Assembly: GCA_927443345.1 (NCBI GenBank)
Contig: CAKMKJ010000017.1
Location: forward strand, 1 to 62,676
DNA from: an uncultured Anaerolineaceae bacterium
GTDB lineage: Bacteria; Chloroflexota; Anaerolineae; Anaerolineales; Anaerolineaceae
DNA length: 62,676 nucleotides
Direction of reading: 5' to 3'
The position numbers were made by a program, and so were the translations under genes. Position 1 is the stretch's first letter; every line of letters begins with the position of its first letter. Shown here in pieces: positions 17,519 to 25,785 of this stretch. Below the pieces are notes generated by a model. The model had not been told where the DNA came from. It did not search any database and worked only from the letters and a program-made list of their open reading frames with translations.

Positions 17519-19753
17519 TTAGTTTAATAATTCAAGATTGGCGAGTGAAGCTATAAGTCGTTTCAAGCCGATGGATGAGAAGTGGATCTCAACGGTCTCT
17601 TCGCCGTCAGACTCGACCTTGCTTTCAAGCACAATGCCTTCACCCCAGTCTGCCCGGTCGGGTTTGCGCACCTTCATGCCGGGTTTGAACCTGGGCTCTT
17701 TGAAGGAGGGCGCCACGGTTTGGGTCATCTTGCGGGTCACGCTGGTGGTGCTCCAGCGGAAGTCGTCTTCGCGGGCGTCGCGGCGGGTGGTGTTGCGTCT
17801 GCCCTGGTTGGTGACCAGGTCTTCGCTGATGTCGGCCAAAAAGCGTGAAGCCTCACTGTATTCCCACGAGCCAAAGTTGGAGCGTCTTTCGGCGCGCAAT
17901 AGATAAAGTTGATTCTTGGCGCGAGTCATGCCCACATAGAGCAGGCGGCGTTCTTCTGCCATTTCTTCAGGGTCGTCGCGCGAACGGCTGTGCGGCAAGA
18001 TACCTTCATCCAGGCCGATGATGAACACATGGTTGTATTCCAGTCCTTTGGCGGCATGCAGGGTCAAAAGCGTTACGGCACCCTTCGCCTTGCCGTCATC
18101 CGGGGTATCGCCTGCATCGGGTATCGTATCTTGATCGGAGACGAGGGCCAGGTTTTGTAAAAATTCGGTCATGCCCTTCTCCTGGAAGTCGTAGGCCAGA
18201 CGGCGAAGCTCGAGCACGTTTTCCCAGCGGTCGTTGTTGGCGTCGCTTTGTTCTTTGACGTATTCTTCATAGCCGGTGTCATGCACGATGCGGTCAAACA
18301 GCGCAGCGATGGAGGTTTTTTCTTTGGCTTCTTGCCATTCGACGAGCATGGCGCCAAAATCTGCCACAGGGACGACGGAGCGCCCGATCTGACTCCAATA
18401 AGGGGAGGCGTCACCATTTTTGCCGAGGTCAAGCAGCACTTCACCGGTGGTGATGCCGGCCATTGCAGCCGCGGATTGCAACGTACTGATGGTTTTATCG
18501 CCGATTCCGCGCGGCGGCACAGAGACTACACGCAATAAACTAACTTCATCTGAGGGGTTCTCCACCAGGCGCAAAAAGCAGATCATGTCTTTCACTTCTT
18601 TGCGGCCGTAGAATTTCTGCGCGCCAATCAGCCGGTAGGGCAGGTTGGCATGCATGAATCCCTCTTCAATGACGCGGCTCTGCGCGTTGGTGCGGTACAT
18701 CACCGCAAAATCATCGGCCACGGCCTTGCGAGTGGCCAGGTATTGTTGAATCGTATCCACCACATAGGCGGCTTCGGCCACATCGTCGGTGGCCACGTAT
18801 TGCACAATCTTGTTGCCTGCGCCGCGTTCGGTGAAAAGATGTTTGGGGGTGCGGTTGCGGTTGCGATCAATCACCTGACGGGCGGCATCCAGCACGGTTT
18901 GGGTGGAGCGGTAGTTTTGCTCAAGCAGAATCTTGTCACACTTGGGGTAATCTTTCTCGAAGCGCAGCACGTTGCGGTAATCAGCCCCGCGCCAGCGATA
19001 GATGGATTGATCTTCGTCACCCACCACGAAAACGTTCTTGTGATATGCGCCCAGGTGCCTGAGCAGTTCGTATTGGGCGATGTTGGTGTCTTGAAATTCA
19101 TCCACCAGCACGTGTTGAAAGCGGTGGGCGTATTTTTCTGAAATGGAGGGGTTTTGCTGCAGCAACTGGGTGGCGCACATCAGCAGGTCGTCAAAATCCA
19201 CGGCGTTGTTGGCGGTCAAAAGCTCTTGATAACGCGAGTAAACCTTGGCCACCACCTCTTCGCGGTACGATCCGCGCGGCAGGTCGGAGGGGCGCAGCAG
19301 GTCGTTCTTGGCTGACGAGATGGAGGAGTGGATGCCGGCGGGGCGATGGATCTTGTCGTCAATGTGCAGGTCGTGCATGGCGCGCTTGACCAGCGTTTCT
19401 TGATCACTGCTGTCAAAGATGACGAAGTTGGCGCTGAAGGGCAGCGCATCCGCTTCACGACGTAAAATGCGGGCGCACATGGCGTGGAAGGTGCCCAACC
19501 AGATGCCATCCAGGCTGCGCTGTGCCAGGGTGACCACGCGGTTTTCCATCTCTCTCGCGGCTTTGTTGGTGAAGGTGACGGCGATGATGTCGTAGGCCGG
19601 CACGGACATGCGTTCGATCAGGTAGGCCAGGCGGCGGGTCAAGACGCGCGTCTTGCCAGAGCCGGGTCCGGCCAGCACCAGGGTTTGCCCGGCGGGGGCG
19701 GTTACCGCACGCAACTGGGCGGGATTAAGATTGTCGAGCAAAAAATCGGTCAT
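17519..19753 (-). CDS. pcrA: UvrD/PcrA-type superfamily 1A DNA helicase
   Basis: 744 residues. Landmarks in order: Walker A GPGSGKT (29-35), AVTFTNKAAREMENRV, motif II LVDEFQDTN, GDEDQSIYRWRGAD, motif V TLLTLHAAKGLEYNHVF and motif VI VGMTRAKNQLYL. The C-terminal tail holds a Tudor-like KPGMKVRKPDRADWGEG segment, as in PcrA, which touches RNA polymerase. It unwinds DNA 3'-5' during excision repair and replication restart and clears stalled polymerase. A 30-bp repeat lies directly upstream of its start. Confidence 0.96.
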   Translation of the reverse strand: MTDFLLDNLNPAQLRAVTAPAGQTLVLAGPGSGKTRVLTRRLAYLIERMSVPAYDIIAVTFTNKAAREMENRVVTLAQRSLDGIWLGTFHAMCARILRREADALPFSANFVIFDSSDQETLVKRAMHDLHIDDKIHRPAGIHSSISSAKNDLLRPSDLPRGSYREEVVAKVYSRYQELLTANNAVDFDDLLMCATQLLQQNPSISEKYAHRFQHVLVDEFQDTNIAQYELLRHLGAYHKNVFVVGDEDQSIYRWRGADYRNVLRFEKDYPKCDKILLEQNYRSTQTVLDAARQVIDRNRNRTPKHLFTERGAGNKIVQYVATDDVAEAAYVVDTIQQYLATRKAVADDFAVMYRTNAQSRVIEEGFMHANLPYRLIGAQKFYGRKEVKDMICFLRLVENPSDEVSLLRVVSVPPRGIGDKTISTLQSAAAMAGITTGEVLLDLGKNGDASPYWSQIGRSVVPVADFGAMLVEWQEAKEKTSIAALFDRIVHDTGYEEYVKEQSDANNDRWENVLELRRLAYDFQEKGMTEFLQNLALVSDQDTIPDAGDTPDDGKAKGAVTLLTLHAAKGLEYNHVFIIGLDEGILPHSRSRDDPEEMAEERRLLYVGMTRAKNQLYLLRAERRSNFGSWEYSEASRFLADISEDLVTNQGRRNTTRRDAREDDFRWSTTSVTRKMTQTVAPSFKEPRFKPGMKVRKPDRADWGEGIVLESKVESDGEETVEIHFSSIGLKRLIASLANLELLN

Positions 19754-19770
19754 TAAAATTTGGTCTTTCT

Positions 19771-19800
19771 TTTAGAAACTTTAGTGTTTTTCGTGGTTAA
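19771..19800. repeat. Copy of a 30-bp TTCGTGGTTAA repeat
   Basis: This 30-mer begins TTTAGAAAC and ends TTTTTCGTGGTTAA. It matches the copy at 43818-43847 at 27 of 30 bases by my alignment. It sits between the helicase start and the methyltransferase and supplies that gene's stop codon. Confidence 0.6.
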
Positions 19801-20732
19801 GAAGGGTTTACATCCAATCTAAAATCATAAATCCCATCCGCGACCGGGTAAGTGCGCTCGCATTTCGCGCAGCGGATCAGCGGCGGTGTATCCTCCAGTG
19901 GTTCGCGGCAGGCCGGGCATGCAAAGCAGCTAGCGGCTTTTGTTTTTTCAGGCGTTCCATTTAGCGCAGTGGTTTTCAGAAACACACTTGGGCTGAGCTG
20001 CCACAGGCCTCCGGTGAGACCGGCGAGGCTGTCGAGCCCAGCCAGCAGCCCGGTGGGGATTGCGCGCTTCAACAAGGCCAGCCTGAAGTGGCTGACGGTG
20101 ATGGTGCGTTCAATGCGGAACCCGGCGTCTCGCATCCAGGCGCGGATGGCGGCGGGGTGAAAGTCGAAGTTCAGTTCAAGGTACTCCACCGGTTCGGCGG
20201 TGTAGGGGGACCATTTTTGCTTACCCAACAGATAACGCAGCATGGATTTGATGTTGCGCTTGTTGGCGTATTCCAGAATAAAGGTGGAATCCTTAGTCAG
20301 CACACGCCTCACCTGGGCCAATGCGGCGGGGGCGTCTGCCATGTGGTGCAGCGTGCGGATCATGGTGGCGCCGTCGAAGGCAGCTTCCACGAAGGGCAGG
20401 CGGTAGACATCCGCGGCGACGAAGCGATATTTTTGAGAATCTCCCAATCGGGTGCGTGTGCCCTCGCTGGATGCTTTTACCAGCCGGGTATGTGCCTGTT
20501 CCAACTGGGTGCGGGAATAATCGAGCAGGGTGATCTTTTCGTAGCCGGTGTAGCGCGGCGTATTGCGGCCGGCGCCGGCACCCAACTCCAGCAGATGCGC
20601 TCCGCGGGCAGGCAATAACTTCTTGAGGGCCAGGGCTTCGCAGGCGTCTTCGTAGGCGCGTCCGCCCTTCTCCCAGAAGGAGTCTTGATAATCTGAACCT
20701 TCATAATTGCATACCGGGGGTGTTGTGGTCAT
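19797..20732 (-). CDS. Class I SAM-dependent methyltransferase fused to a C-terminal Trm112-like zinc ribbon
   Basis: 311 residues. Residues about 30-165 are a methyltransferase core with LLELGAGAGRNTPRY (SAM motif I), ALLDYSRTQLEQA-type motif II and FVAADVYRLPF (motif III). Residues about 265-305 hold CPACREPLEDTPPLIRCAKC then YPVADGIYDF, the Trm112/zinc-ribbon pattern. This is unusual: in rRNA methyltransferases of the RlmA type the zinc ribbon is N-terminal, and Trm112 is normally separate. The fold resembles Methyltransf_11 enzymes acting on small molecules or lipids; the substrate is unknown. It starts just downstream of the SRP RNA gene. Confidence 0.85.
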   Translation of the reverse strand: MTTTPPVCNYEGSDYQDSFWEKGGRAYEDACEALALKKLLPARGAHLLELGAGAGRNTPRYTGYEKITLLDYSRTQLEQAHTRLVKASSEGTRTRLGDSQKYRFVAADVYRLPFVEAAFDGATMIRTLHHMADAPAALAQVRRVLTKDSTFILEYANKRNIKSMLRYLLGKQKWSPYTAEPVEYLELNFDFHPAAIRAWMRDAGFRIERTITVSHFRLALLKRAIPTGLLAGLDSLAGLTGGLWQLSPSVFLKTTALNGTPEKTKAASCFACPACREPLEDTPPLIRCAKCERTYPVADGIYDFRLDVNPS

Positions 20733-20757
20733 GTGTTATCTCTCGGGGGTTTAAAGT

Positions 20758-20866
20758 GCGCCCGGACAGGTTTGCCGGCGGCGCCCAGAGATACCTCCTT
20801 ACCGCTGCTTCCTCTCGGACCTGACGGGGTTCGCAGGGCTCTGCCGCGCCGGTCCCATCCGGGCGC
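20758..20866 (-). ncRNA. ffs: Signal recognition particle RNA, small bacterial (4.5S) type
   Basis: On the minus strand the ends GCGCCCGGA and TCCGGGCGC pair to close one long rod. The conserved apical Ffh-binding domain reads GTCAGGTCC-GAGA-GGAAGCAGC, with a GNRA tetraloop and the asymmetric A-rich loop. At about 109 nt it lacks an Alu domain. It works with Ffh in co-translational membrane targeting. The methyltransferase gene follows 26 bp downstream on the same strand. Confidence 0.95.
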
Positions 20867-20869
20867 GAC

Positions 20870-21581
20870 ATAAGGATACCATGGTTTTTTTGAGTGAGAA
20901 AGGCGGGAAGGGCAGCAATTAGGGATTAGTGCGAGTAATCAGTAATGAGGAATCAGGCGCTCAGGCTGTGGAGGACGGGGTATTTGTTTTTTGTTTTGGA
21001 TTCGTTTTTATGCACGAATGGTAAATATTGGCTTTTGGCGGGCAAAAACAAGATCAAAAATTTCTGAGAAGGATTCGTTTTTGTTTCAAGGAAAATTTGG
21101 AAACAAAGAAAACGAATATTTCTTGACCTTAATGGTTTATTCGTTTTTTGTAAAAAACAATTAAATTCAAATCGAATAAACGACTCGCAAGAGGATGGCG
21201 ATTTTGCGTGCGTGTTGTGTGGCAACCATATTTAGTTGTGAAAGATCGAGCAATGAAAGAGTGATGAGATGATTAATGTTAGAACAATAATTCTAATTTG
21301 TCAAGATGGTTTTTGAGTATGGTTTTTGAGTTAGAATTTAGTGCTTGCTGGAGAGTAAAGACTAAATTAGCCTATAAATATTTTTACATGGAGTATCAAT
21401 TGTGCGTAATCTTAGGGTGGAAAATATTTCTTTATGTAGAGTTTATAAATAAGAAAAGCAAAGTAGAATAAAAACACCATTCAACTTGGTTTTAGTATCT
21501 TATGGTAGCTGTTATATTATTTAAATAATAAATACAGTTTTTATAGATAGTTATTTAATCAGTATTTGAAAAATACTTATC
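20870..21581. other. AT-rich intergenic stretch with ATTCGTTTTT repeats
   Basis: No convincing gene is seen. Base composition drops sharply from the GC-rich helicase/methyltransferase region. ATTCGTTTTT recurs near 21000, 21073 and 21140, with inverted copies such as AAAACGAATA near 21113 and CGAATAAACG near 21176. This could be a decayed element or the control region of the orphan membrane-protein gene beyond it. Confidence 0.45.
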
Positions 21582-22523
21582 TTACCCTTTAGATATATCG
21601 TTATTGTAACCATATTGAATCCTAAATTTTATTTCATGGTTGGAAAAATTTTCAAAATCAGAATATCTGAATAATGTAAGAAAAATGTTGTCTGAGTTAA
21701 ATTTTTCATTGAGATCATCAATGTGGGAAGCTATTATTTGAGGGATATTAGTTTCCTCATAAACAAATAGGATACATATTTTTGGTTTTTGGTAAAAATA
21801 TTTCTTGATGACTAGACTTTTTTGACGCGTTTTACCGATAATTTCTTCAATTTTTATTAACTCTACATCGGACCTAACCATAACTAATTCAAAAATTACA
21901 TTTTCTTCAGTCGAAGTTGAAGATTCTATAAAAAGATCAAAAAAATAATCTTCGAGTTTATAATACAAGTAAACTTGATTATTATTATAAATATTCAAAA
22001 GTTTTTCAATTACTGCATTTTCTATACTTACATACCTATGTATTTCTTCTTGATGAAATATTTCAAACATTACGTTTTGTTCTTCTTCAGTGGATTCGCC
22101 ACCGCCACCCATACCAATAGGTTTTTGAACCGATAATTCACCATCCATTACATGGATAATTTCACCTTTGTTTAAATACTCAATATTTTTGATAAAAGTT
22201 TCTTTTTCTAGCTTTTGTTTTTTGTCATCAAGTAGTTGAATAGGAACCCATTTTTTTAACCCTTGAAAAATAAGTAGTAATCCGATAAAAACAAGAAACC
22301 CTGATATTAAAAATCGATTTGTACATAAAAAAAGATAAGTAGTTAGTTTAATCGTCACTAATTGTTGTGCCCGAATTACTAATTTGGAATAATTATCAAG
22401 CAAATATATGTCATCCAGAGGGGAAGATGCAATTAACCAAAGAAAACCAAAACTAAGACTAATAATAATTATTCCAAAAGATACAAGAAACTTATGAAGG
22501 TCAGTGTATTCTGGTTTTTCCAT
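21582..22523 (-). CDS. Orphan AT-rich membrane protein, function unknown
   Basis: 313 residues. The ATG at 22523 follows an AAGGAAA site. Two N-terminal membrane helices (about 12-30 and 68-88) flank a short outside loop. The rest (about 95-313) is cytosolic, acidic and rich in Ile, Asn, Glu and Tyr, with a GMGGGGEST linker and a mixed alpha/beta pattern (ENVIFELVMVRSDVELIKIE; PKICILFVYEETNIPQIIAS). Codon use is strongly A/T-biased compared with neighbours, a sign of recent acquisition. No family is recognised. A helix-pair plus cytosolic domain would suit a sensor or effector of a defence or stress system, but nothing proves it. Confidence 0.65.
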   Translation of the reverse strand: MEKPEYTDLHKFLVSFGIIIISLSFGFLWLIASSPLDDIYLLDNYSKLVIRAQQLVTIKLTTYLFLCTNRFLISGFLVFIGLLLIFQGLKKWVPIQLLDDKKQKLEKETFIKNIEYLNKGEIIHVMDGELSVQKPIGMGGGGESTEEEQNVMFEIFHQEEIHRYVSIENAVIEKLLNIYNNNQVYLYYKLEDYFFDLFIESSTSTEENVIFELVMVRSDVELIKIEEIIGKTRQKSLVIKKYFYQKPKICILFVYEETNIPQIIASHIDDLNEKFNSDNIFLTLFRYSDFENFSNHEIKFRIQYGYNNDISKG

Positions 22524-22822
22524 ATTATTTCCTTACCTTTTATTTATGAATTACGCACATATATCAGATTCTCGCTAAGATGAACTTTGTAACAATTATA
22601 TAACGATAACATTTTTGACTATTAATCTTTTTGCCATAAAGTTAAAAACCTCGCGCCGCTCAGATTTGCGGAGAGTTTAACAATCTATTCGGTCAGGGTG
22701 TAATGCTAAATGCAGAACAGGTTTTGTTTTTATGCCTCATTTATTATTTCTCATTAAAATAAACCCTGTAATAAAATAATACCAATAATGGACACTCGCC
22801 AATCAGGGGTTGAGGGTATGCC

Positions 22823-23362
22823 ATGACGGAACTCAATAAAAATCTTCATCACCGCCGTTCCATCCGTCTCGCGGATTATGATTATTCCGCGGAGGGAGGG
22901 TATTTCATCACCATCGTCACCCAGGGCAGGGCCTGTTTGTTTGGTGAGGTTAATGATGGGGTGATGCAATTAAATGAATTTGGGAAGATCGTTTGGGCGG
23001 AATGGTACAGAACAGCGGAATTGCGTCCGAATGTTGAATTGCTGGAAGATGAATTTGTGGTCATGCCGAACCATGTCCATGGCATTATTTGGATTATTGA
23101 TTCTCCGGGTAGGGGTTCGTTGCAATGAACCCCTACGGTTGAACGATATCAAAAACCGGTATCGAATTCTATTCCAACCATTGTGCGATTGTTCAAATCA
23201 ACCATTACCAAACAAATTAACATTATTCGGCAAACTCCAAATCAACCCGTTTGGCAGCGCAACTACTATGAGCACATCATCAATTCCGAAAAGGATTACT
23301 ACAATATCGCCAACTACATATCCTCCAATCCCATGGATTGGGATATGGATGACGAAAATTAA
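22823..23362 (+). pseudogene. REP-associated tyrosine transposase (RAYT), broken by an in-frame stop in an internal palindrome
   Basis: Y1/IS200-like transposase of the RAYT group. It has the N-terminal HHRRSIRL..YDYSAEGGYFITIVTQGR motif and the HUH metal motif MPNHVHGIIW. After a stop at 23126-23128, the same frame resumes with the catalytic-Tyr region WQRNYYEHIINSEKDYYNI and a normal end at 23362. The stop TGA lies inside a 28-bp REP-like palindrome (23109-23136) at the loop between the two motifs. Frame is kept on both sides, so the palindrome phase alone breaks the gene. The family mobilises or maintains REP palindromes. Confidence 0.85.
23109..23136. repeat. REP-like palindrome inside RAYT copy 1
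   Basis: GTAGGGGTTC (23109-23118) pairs with GAACCCCTAC (23127-23136) around GTTGCAAT. It has the same GTAGGGG...CCCCTAC ends and the same 28-bp length as the elements in copies 2 and 3, but a different core and reading phase. Confidence 0.85.
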
Positions 23363-23534
23363 ATGGTGTAACGTTCCCCGCCTAAATCCCGGCGCGGCTG
23401 AGAATTGCGGATATTTTGGCCACCTGTGTGGTCAGGATGGGGTGGGTATGCGCTCAACTCCACCTCGCGAAGATTCTTCACTTCGGCTATACTTAAGTTA
23501 TCAATCGTTTATTCATACAGAAAGGGTTTTTACT

Positions 23535-23858
23535 ATGGCACACTACTCACTTAAGAAATCATCAGATGGCAAATTCTTTTTCAATCTCGTTGCAGACAAC
23601 AACGAAACCGTGCTGACCAGCGAAATGTACAACGCAAAGGATGGCGCGCTTAATGGTATCGAATCCGTCAAGACAAACGCCCCCCTCGACGAACGCTATG
23701 AAGAAAAAGAAGCCTCCAACGGGCAGCCCTATTTCGTGCTCAAGGCCGGCAATCATGAAATCATCTGCACCAGCGAGCAATATTCCTCCAAACAGGCGAT
23801 GAAGGGCGGCATGGAAGCCGTGCAAAGGATTGCACCCACGGCTGACATCGAAGAATAG
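23535..23858 (+). CDS. DUF1508/YegP-like protein
   Basis: 107 residues from the ATG at 23535. Two tandem DUF1508 units are visible: DGKFFFNLVADNNETVLTSE with AKDGALNGIESVK, and NGQPYFVLKAGNHEIICTSE with SKQAMKGGMEAVQ. This matches the two-repeat YegP fold of about 110 residues, a small alpha/beta protein of unknown function often found near membrane or stress genes. It sits between two RAYT copies and has a strong terminator 12 bp after its stop. A longer in-frame reading starting further upstream would run over the RAYT remnant and is not credible. Confidence 0.88.
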   Translation: MAHYSLKKSSDGKFFFNLVADNNETVLTSEMYNAKDGALNGIESVKTNAPLDERYEEKEASNGQPYFVLKAGNHEIICTSEQYSSKQAMKGGMEAVQRIAPTADIEE

Positions 23859-23870
23859 TTTTCATGTGAT

Positions 23871-23905
23871 AAAAACAAAATCCCTTCAAAAGGGATTTTG
23901 TTTTT
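23871..23905 (+). terminator. Strong bidirectional terminator
   Basis: A 16-bp perfect stem, AAAAACAAAATCCCTT with its complement, closes on a CAA loop. A-rich and T-rich flanks allow use from both sides. It follows the YegP-like gene. Confidence 0.9.
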
Positions 23906-24341
23906 AAGTATGTGGTGAATCTTTTTATGTACAAAATTACCTGCAAGCACTTGAGCGTTTGATATACAATAATCCAGATAGAATGATGTTCATCGATGGG
24001 TGATATCTGTGGATGATAAAACCAATAGAAAACCTCACCACCGCCATTCAATTCGTCTCGCCGGGTATGATTATGCTTCGGAGGGCGGGTATTACATTAC
24101 CATCGTCACCCAGGGAAGGGTGTGTTTGTTTGGCGAGGTGATCAATGGAGAGATGCAATTAAATGATTTTGGCAGGATTGTACATGAGGAATGGTTTAAT
24201 ACAGTAAGATTACGACCGAATGTCGAATTGTTGGAAGATGAATTTATGGTCATGCCGAATCACATTCATGGAATTATTTGGATTGAGGATGATGGCCGGG
24301 ATGGGAAAAATGTCAATTTCATGGGGAATAATCGACAAACC

Positions 24342-24369
24342 GCAGGGGCGTATAGCCATACGCCCCTAC
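24342..24369. repeat. REP-like palindrome inside RAYT copy 2
   Basis: GCAGGGGCGTAT and ATACGCCCCTAC flank AGCC, with one mismatch in the arms. It is read in frame as part of the protein. Confidence 0.85.
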
Positions 24370-24487
24370 AATCACCATCAGGCACAATTGGTGCCATTAT
24401 CCGTGGTTTTAAAGGTGCGGTGACAACAAGAATAAATACGAATCGTGATCTTAAAGGCGTACCCGTCTGGCAACGTAACTATTACGA

Positions 24488-24522
24488 CCCCACTCACTTC
24501 GTTCGGGGGCGCACAGTTCGCG
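24488..24522. other. 35-bp insertion in RAYT copy 2
   Basis: The segment starts CCCCACTCACTTCG and ends CAGTTCGCG. It includes a small CCCC...GGGG hairpin. The flanking TATTACGA and GCACATTATC join exactly into the sequence expected from copies 1 and 3. It looks like a miniature repeat insertion of another family. Confidence 0.6.
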
Positions 24523-24644
24523 GCACATTATCAATTCCGAACACGATTACGAAAACATTGTCAATTACATCTTTCTCAACCCTATAAATTGGGAAATTGA
24601 TTCAGAAAATCAATAACAATATCAAACTGATTGGAGAATAATAA

Positions 24645-25166
24645 ATGTTAACCATCCCGAAACCACAACCCGGCGAATACGCCCCCTACGCCATCATGTA
24701 CATTGACCTGCTGCCTGATGACGGCGACCCCATGAGCCACCTGATCAGAAACCAGGTTATCGCGTATGAATTGATCAGTTCCATGCCGGTCGAAAAACTG
24801 GATGTGCCCTGCGCACCCGGCGAATGGACGGTCAAAGAGGTGCTCAGCCACATTATGGATACAGAGCGCGCCTTCAGCTATCGCGCCATGCGTTTTGCCC
24901 GCAACGACCCCACCGAGCTCTTTCCGCTGGATGAGAATTTGTATGTTAAAAACTCGGGGGTGAACTTCCGCTCCATCGAAGACATCATGGGTGAGTACAC
25001 GGCCATCCGTCAGGCAACTCTGACCTTATTCAACAGCTTTGACGATCAGGCGTTCACGCGCTCAGGATTGGTGAAGGGCAACAATGTCAGCGTGCGCGCA
25101 TTGGCGTGGCTGACCCCGGGGCACGAACTGCATCATCTCAACAGCATTAAACAGAATTACGAATAA
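24645..25166 (+). CDS. DinB-family (DinB_2) putative metal-dependent protein
   Basis: 173 residues, ATG with GGAG upstream. It is a four-helix DinB_2 fold: APGEWTVKEVLSHIMDTERAFSYRAMRFAR in helices 1-2 with the first metal-ligand histidine (SHIMD), and TPGHELHHLNSIKQNYE at the end with the HxxxH ligands. Relatives act as thiol-dependent transferases or DNA-damage-inducible proteins with unknown reactions. It sits between RAYT copies 2 and 3 with 18 bp to the latter, so transcription could read into the transposase. Confidence 0.88.
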   Translation: MLTIPKPQPGEYAPYAIMYIDLLPDDGDPMSHLIRNQVIAYELISSMPVEKLDVPCAPGEWTVKEVLSHIMDTERAFSYRAMRFARNDPTELFPLDENLYVKNSGVNFRSIEDIMGEYTAIRQATLTLFNSFDDQAFTRSGLVKGNNVSVRALAWLTPGHELHHLNSIKQNYE

Positions 25167-25184
25167 AGTAGACTTGGCTTATCC

Positions 25185-25745
25185 ATGACCACCGAAAGCC
25201 AGGCCCATCATCGTCGGTCCATTCGTTTGGAAGGTTATGACTATGCTTCCGAGGGAGGCTATTTCATAACCATTGTCGCTCATGGAAGAAAATGTTTGTT
25301 TGGTTCAGTTGTAAATGAAGAGATAAAATTAAATGATTTTGGAAGAATGGTCAGAGAGGAATGGTTTAACACCTCAAAAATTCGTTCCAATATTGAATTG
25401 CTTGAGGATGAATTTGTAGTTATGCCAAATCACATCCACGGAATTATTTGGATAATGGATCGTGCGGATGGCGAGGTTTCACAAGCCACATATTCACCCG
25501 TAGGGGCGTATAGCCATACGCCCCTACGGTCACCTTCCAATACAATTGGCTCTATTATTCGGGGATTTAAAGGGGCAGTTACAACAAGAATCAATATTTA
25601 CCGCGGGAGAAAAGGCAGCCCGATATGGCAGCGGAATTATTATGAACACATCATTAATTCTGAACGAGACTATGAAAATATTGTTGAATATATTTCATTT
25701 AATCCTCTAGCATGGCAAACAGATAAAGAATATTCTTGTGATTAA
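25185..25745 (+). CDS. Intact REP-associated tyrosine transposase (RAYT copy 3)
   Basis: 186 residues. The N-terminal HHRRSIRLEGYDYASEGGYF, HUH motif MPNHIHGIIW (metal-binding His pair) and catalytic tyrosine region WQRNYYEHIINSERDYENIVE are all present, ending at FNPLAWQTD. It is expected to nick single-stranded REP DNA and move or stabilise REPs. A perfect 28-bp REP lies inside the gene at the loop between the two motifs and is translated as VGAYSHTPLR. This is the only complete copy of the three and could serve the others' elements in trans. Confidence 0.92.
   Translation: MTTESQAHHRRSIRLEGYDYASEGGYFITIVAHGRKCLFGSVVNEEIKLNDFGRMVREEWFNTSKIRSNIELLEDEFVVMPNHIHGIIWIMDRADGEVSQATYSPVGAYSHTPLRSPSNTIGSIIRGFKGAVTTRINIYRGRKGSPIWQRNYYEHIINSERDYENIVEYISFNPLAWQTDKEYSCD
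25500..25527. repeat. REP palindrome inside intact RAYT
   Basis: GTAGGGGCGTAT (25500-25511) and ATACGCCCCTAC (25516-25527) pair perfectly around AGCC. Reading phase differs from the element in copy 1. Confidence 0.9.
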
Positions 25746-25749
25746 ACAT

Positions 25750-25780
25750 AAAGAGGGAGACTCTTGCAGCCTCCCTCTTT
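25750..25780. terminator. Bidirectional terminator between RAYT copy 3 and homoserine dehydrogenase
   Basis: AAAGAGGGAG (25750-25759) pairs with CTCCCTCTTT (25771-25780) over an 11-nt loop. It lies between convergent genes, 5 bp from each stop codon. Confidence 0.8.
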
Positions 25781-25785
25781 CAATA

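Larger units (their letters stand above)
24000..24616 (+). pseudogene. RAYT copy 2, frameshifted by a 35-bp insertion at the catalytic tyrosine
   Basis: It starts at GTG 24000 (ATG alternatives lie out of frame). HHRHSIRLAGYDYASEGGYYIT and the HUH motif MPNHIHGIIW are intact. The loop carries an in-frame REP read as GAYSHTPLQ. At 24488-24522 a 35-nt segment interrupts WQRNYY. Removing it restores YYEHIINSEHDYENIVNYI and a normal end at 24616. As it stands the frame shifts and ends at 24587, so the product would lose its C-terminal helices. Confidence 0.85.

Noticed and set aside
20953-21225. A 90-codon minus-strand open frame in the AT-rich gap
   Set aside because: No ribosome site, and a Phe/Lys/Asn-rich product built from the ATTCGTTTTT repeats.
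22974-23858. A 294-codon open frame ending with the YegP-like protein
   Set aside because: Its first two thirds run through the RAYT remnant in a wrong frame. The real start, with the DUF1508 repeats, is at 23535.
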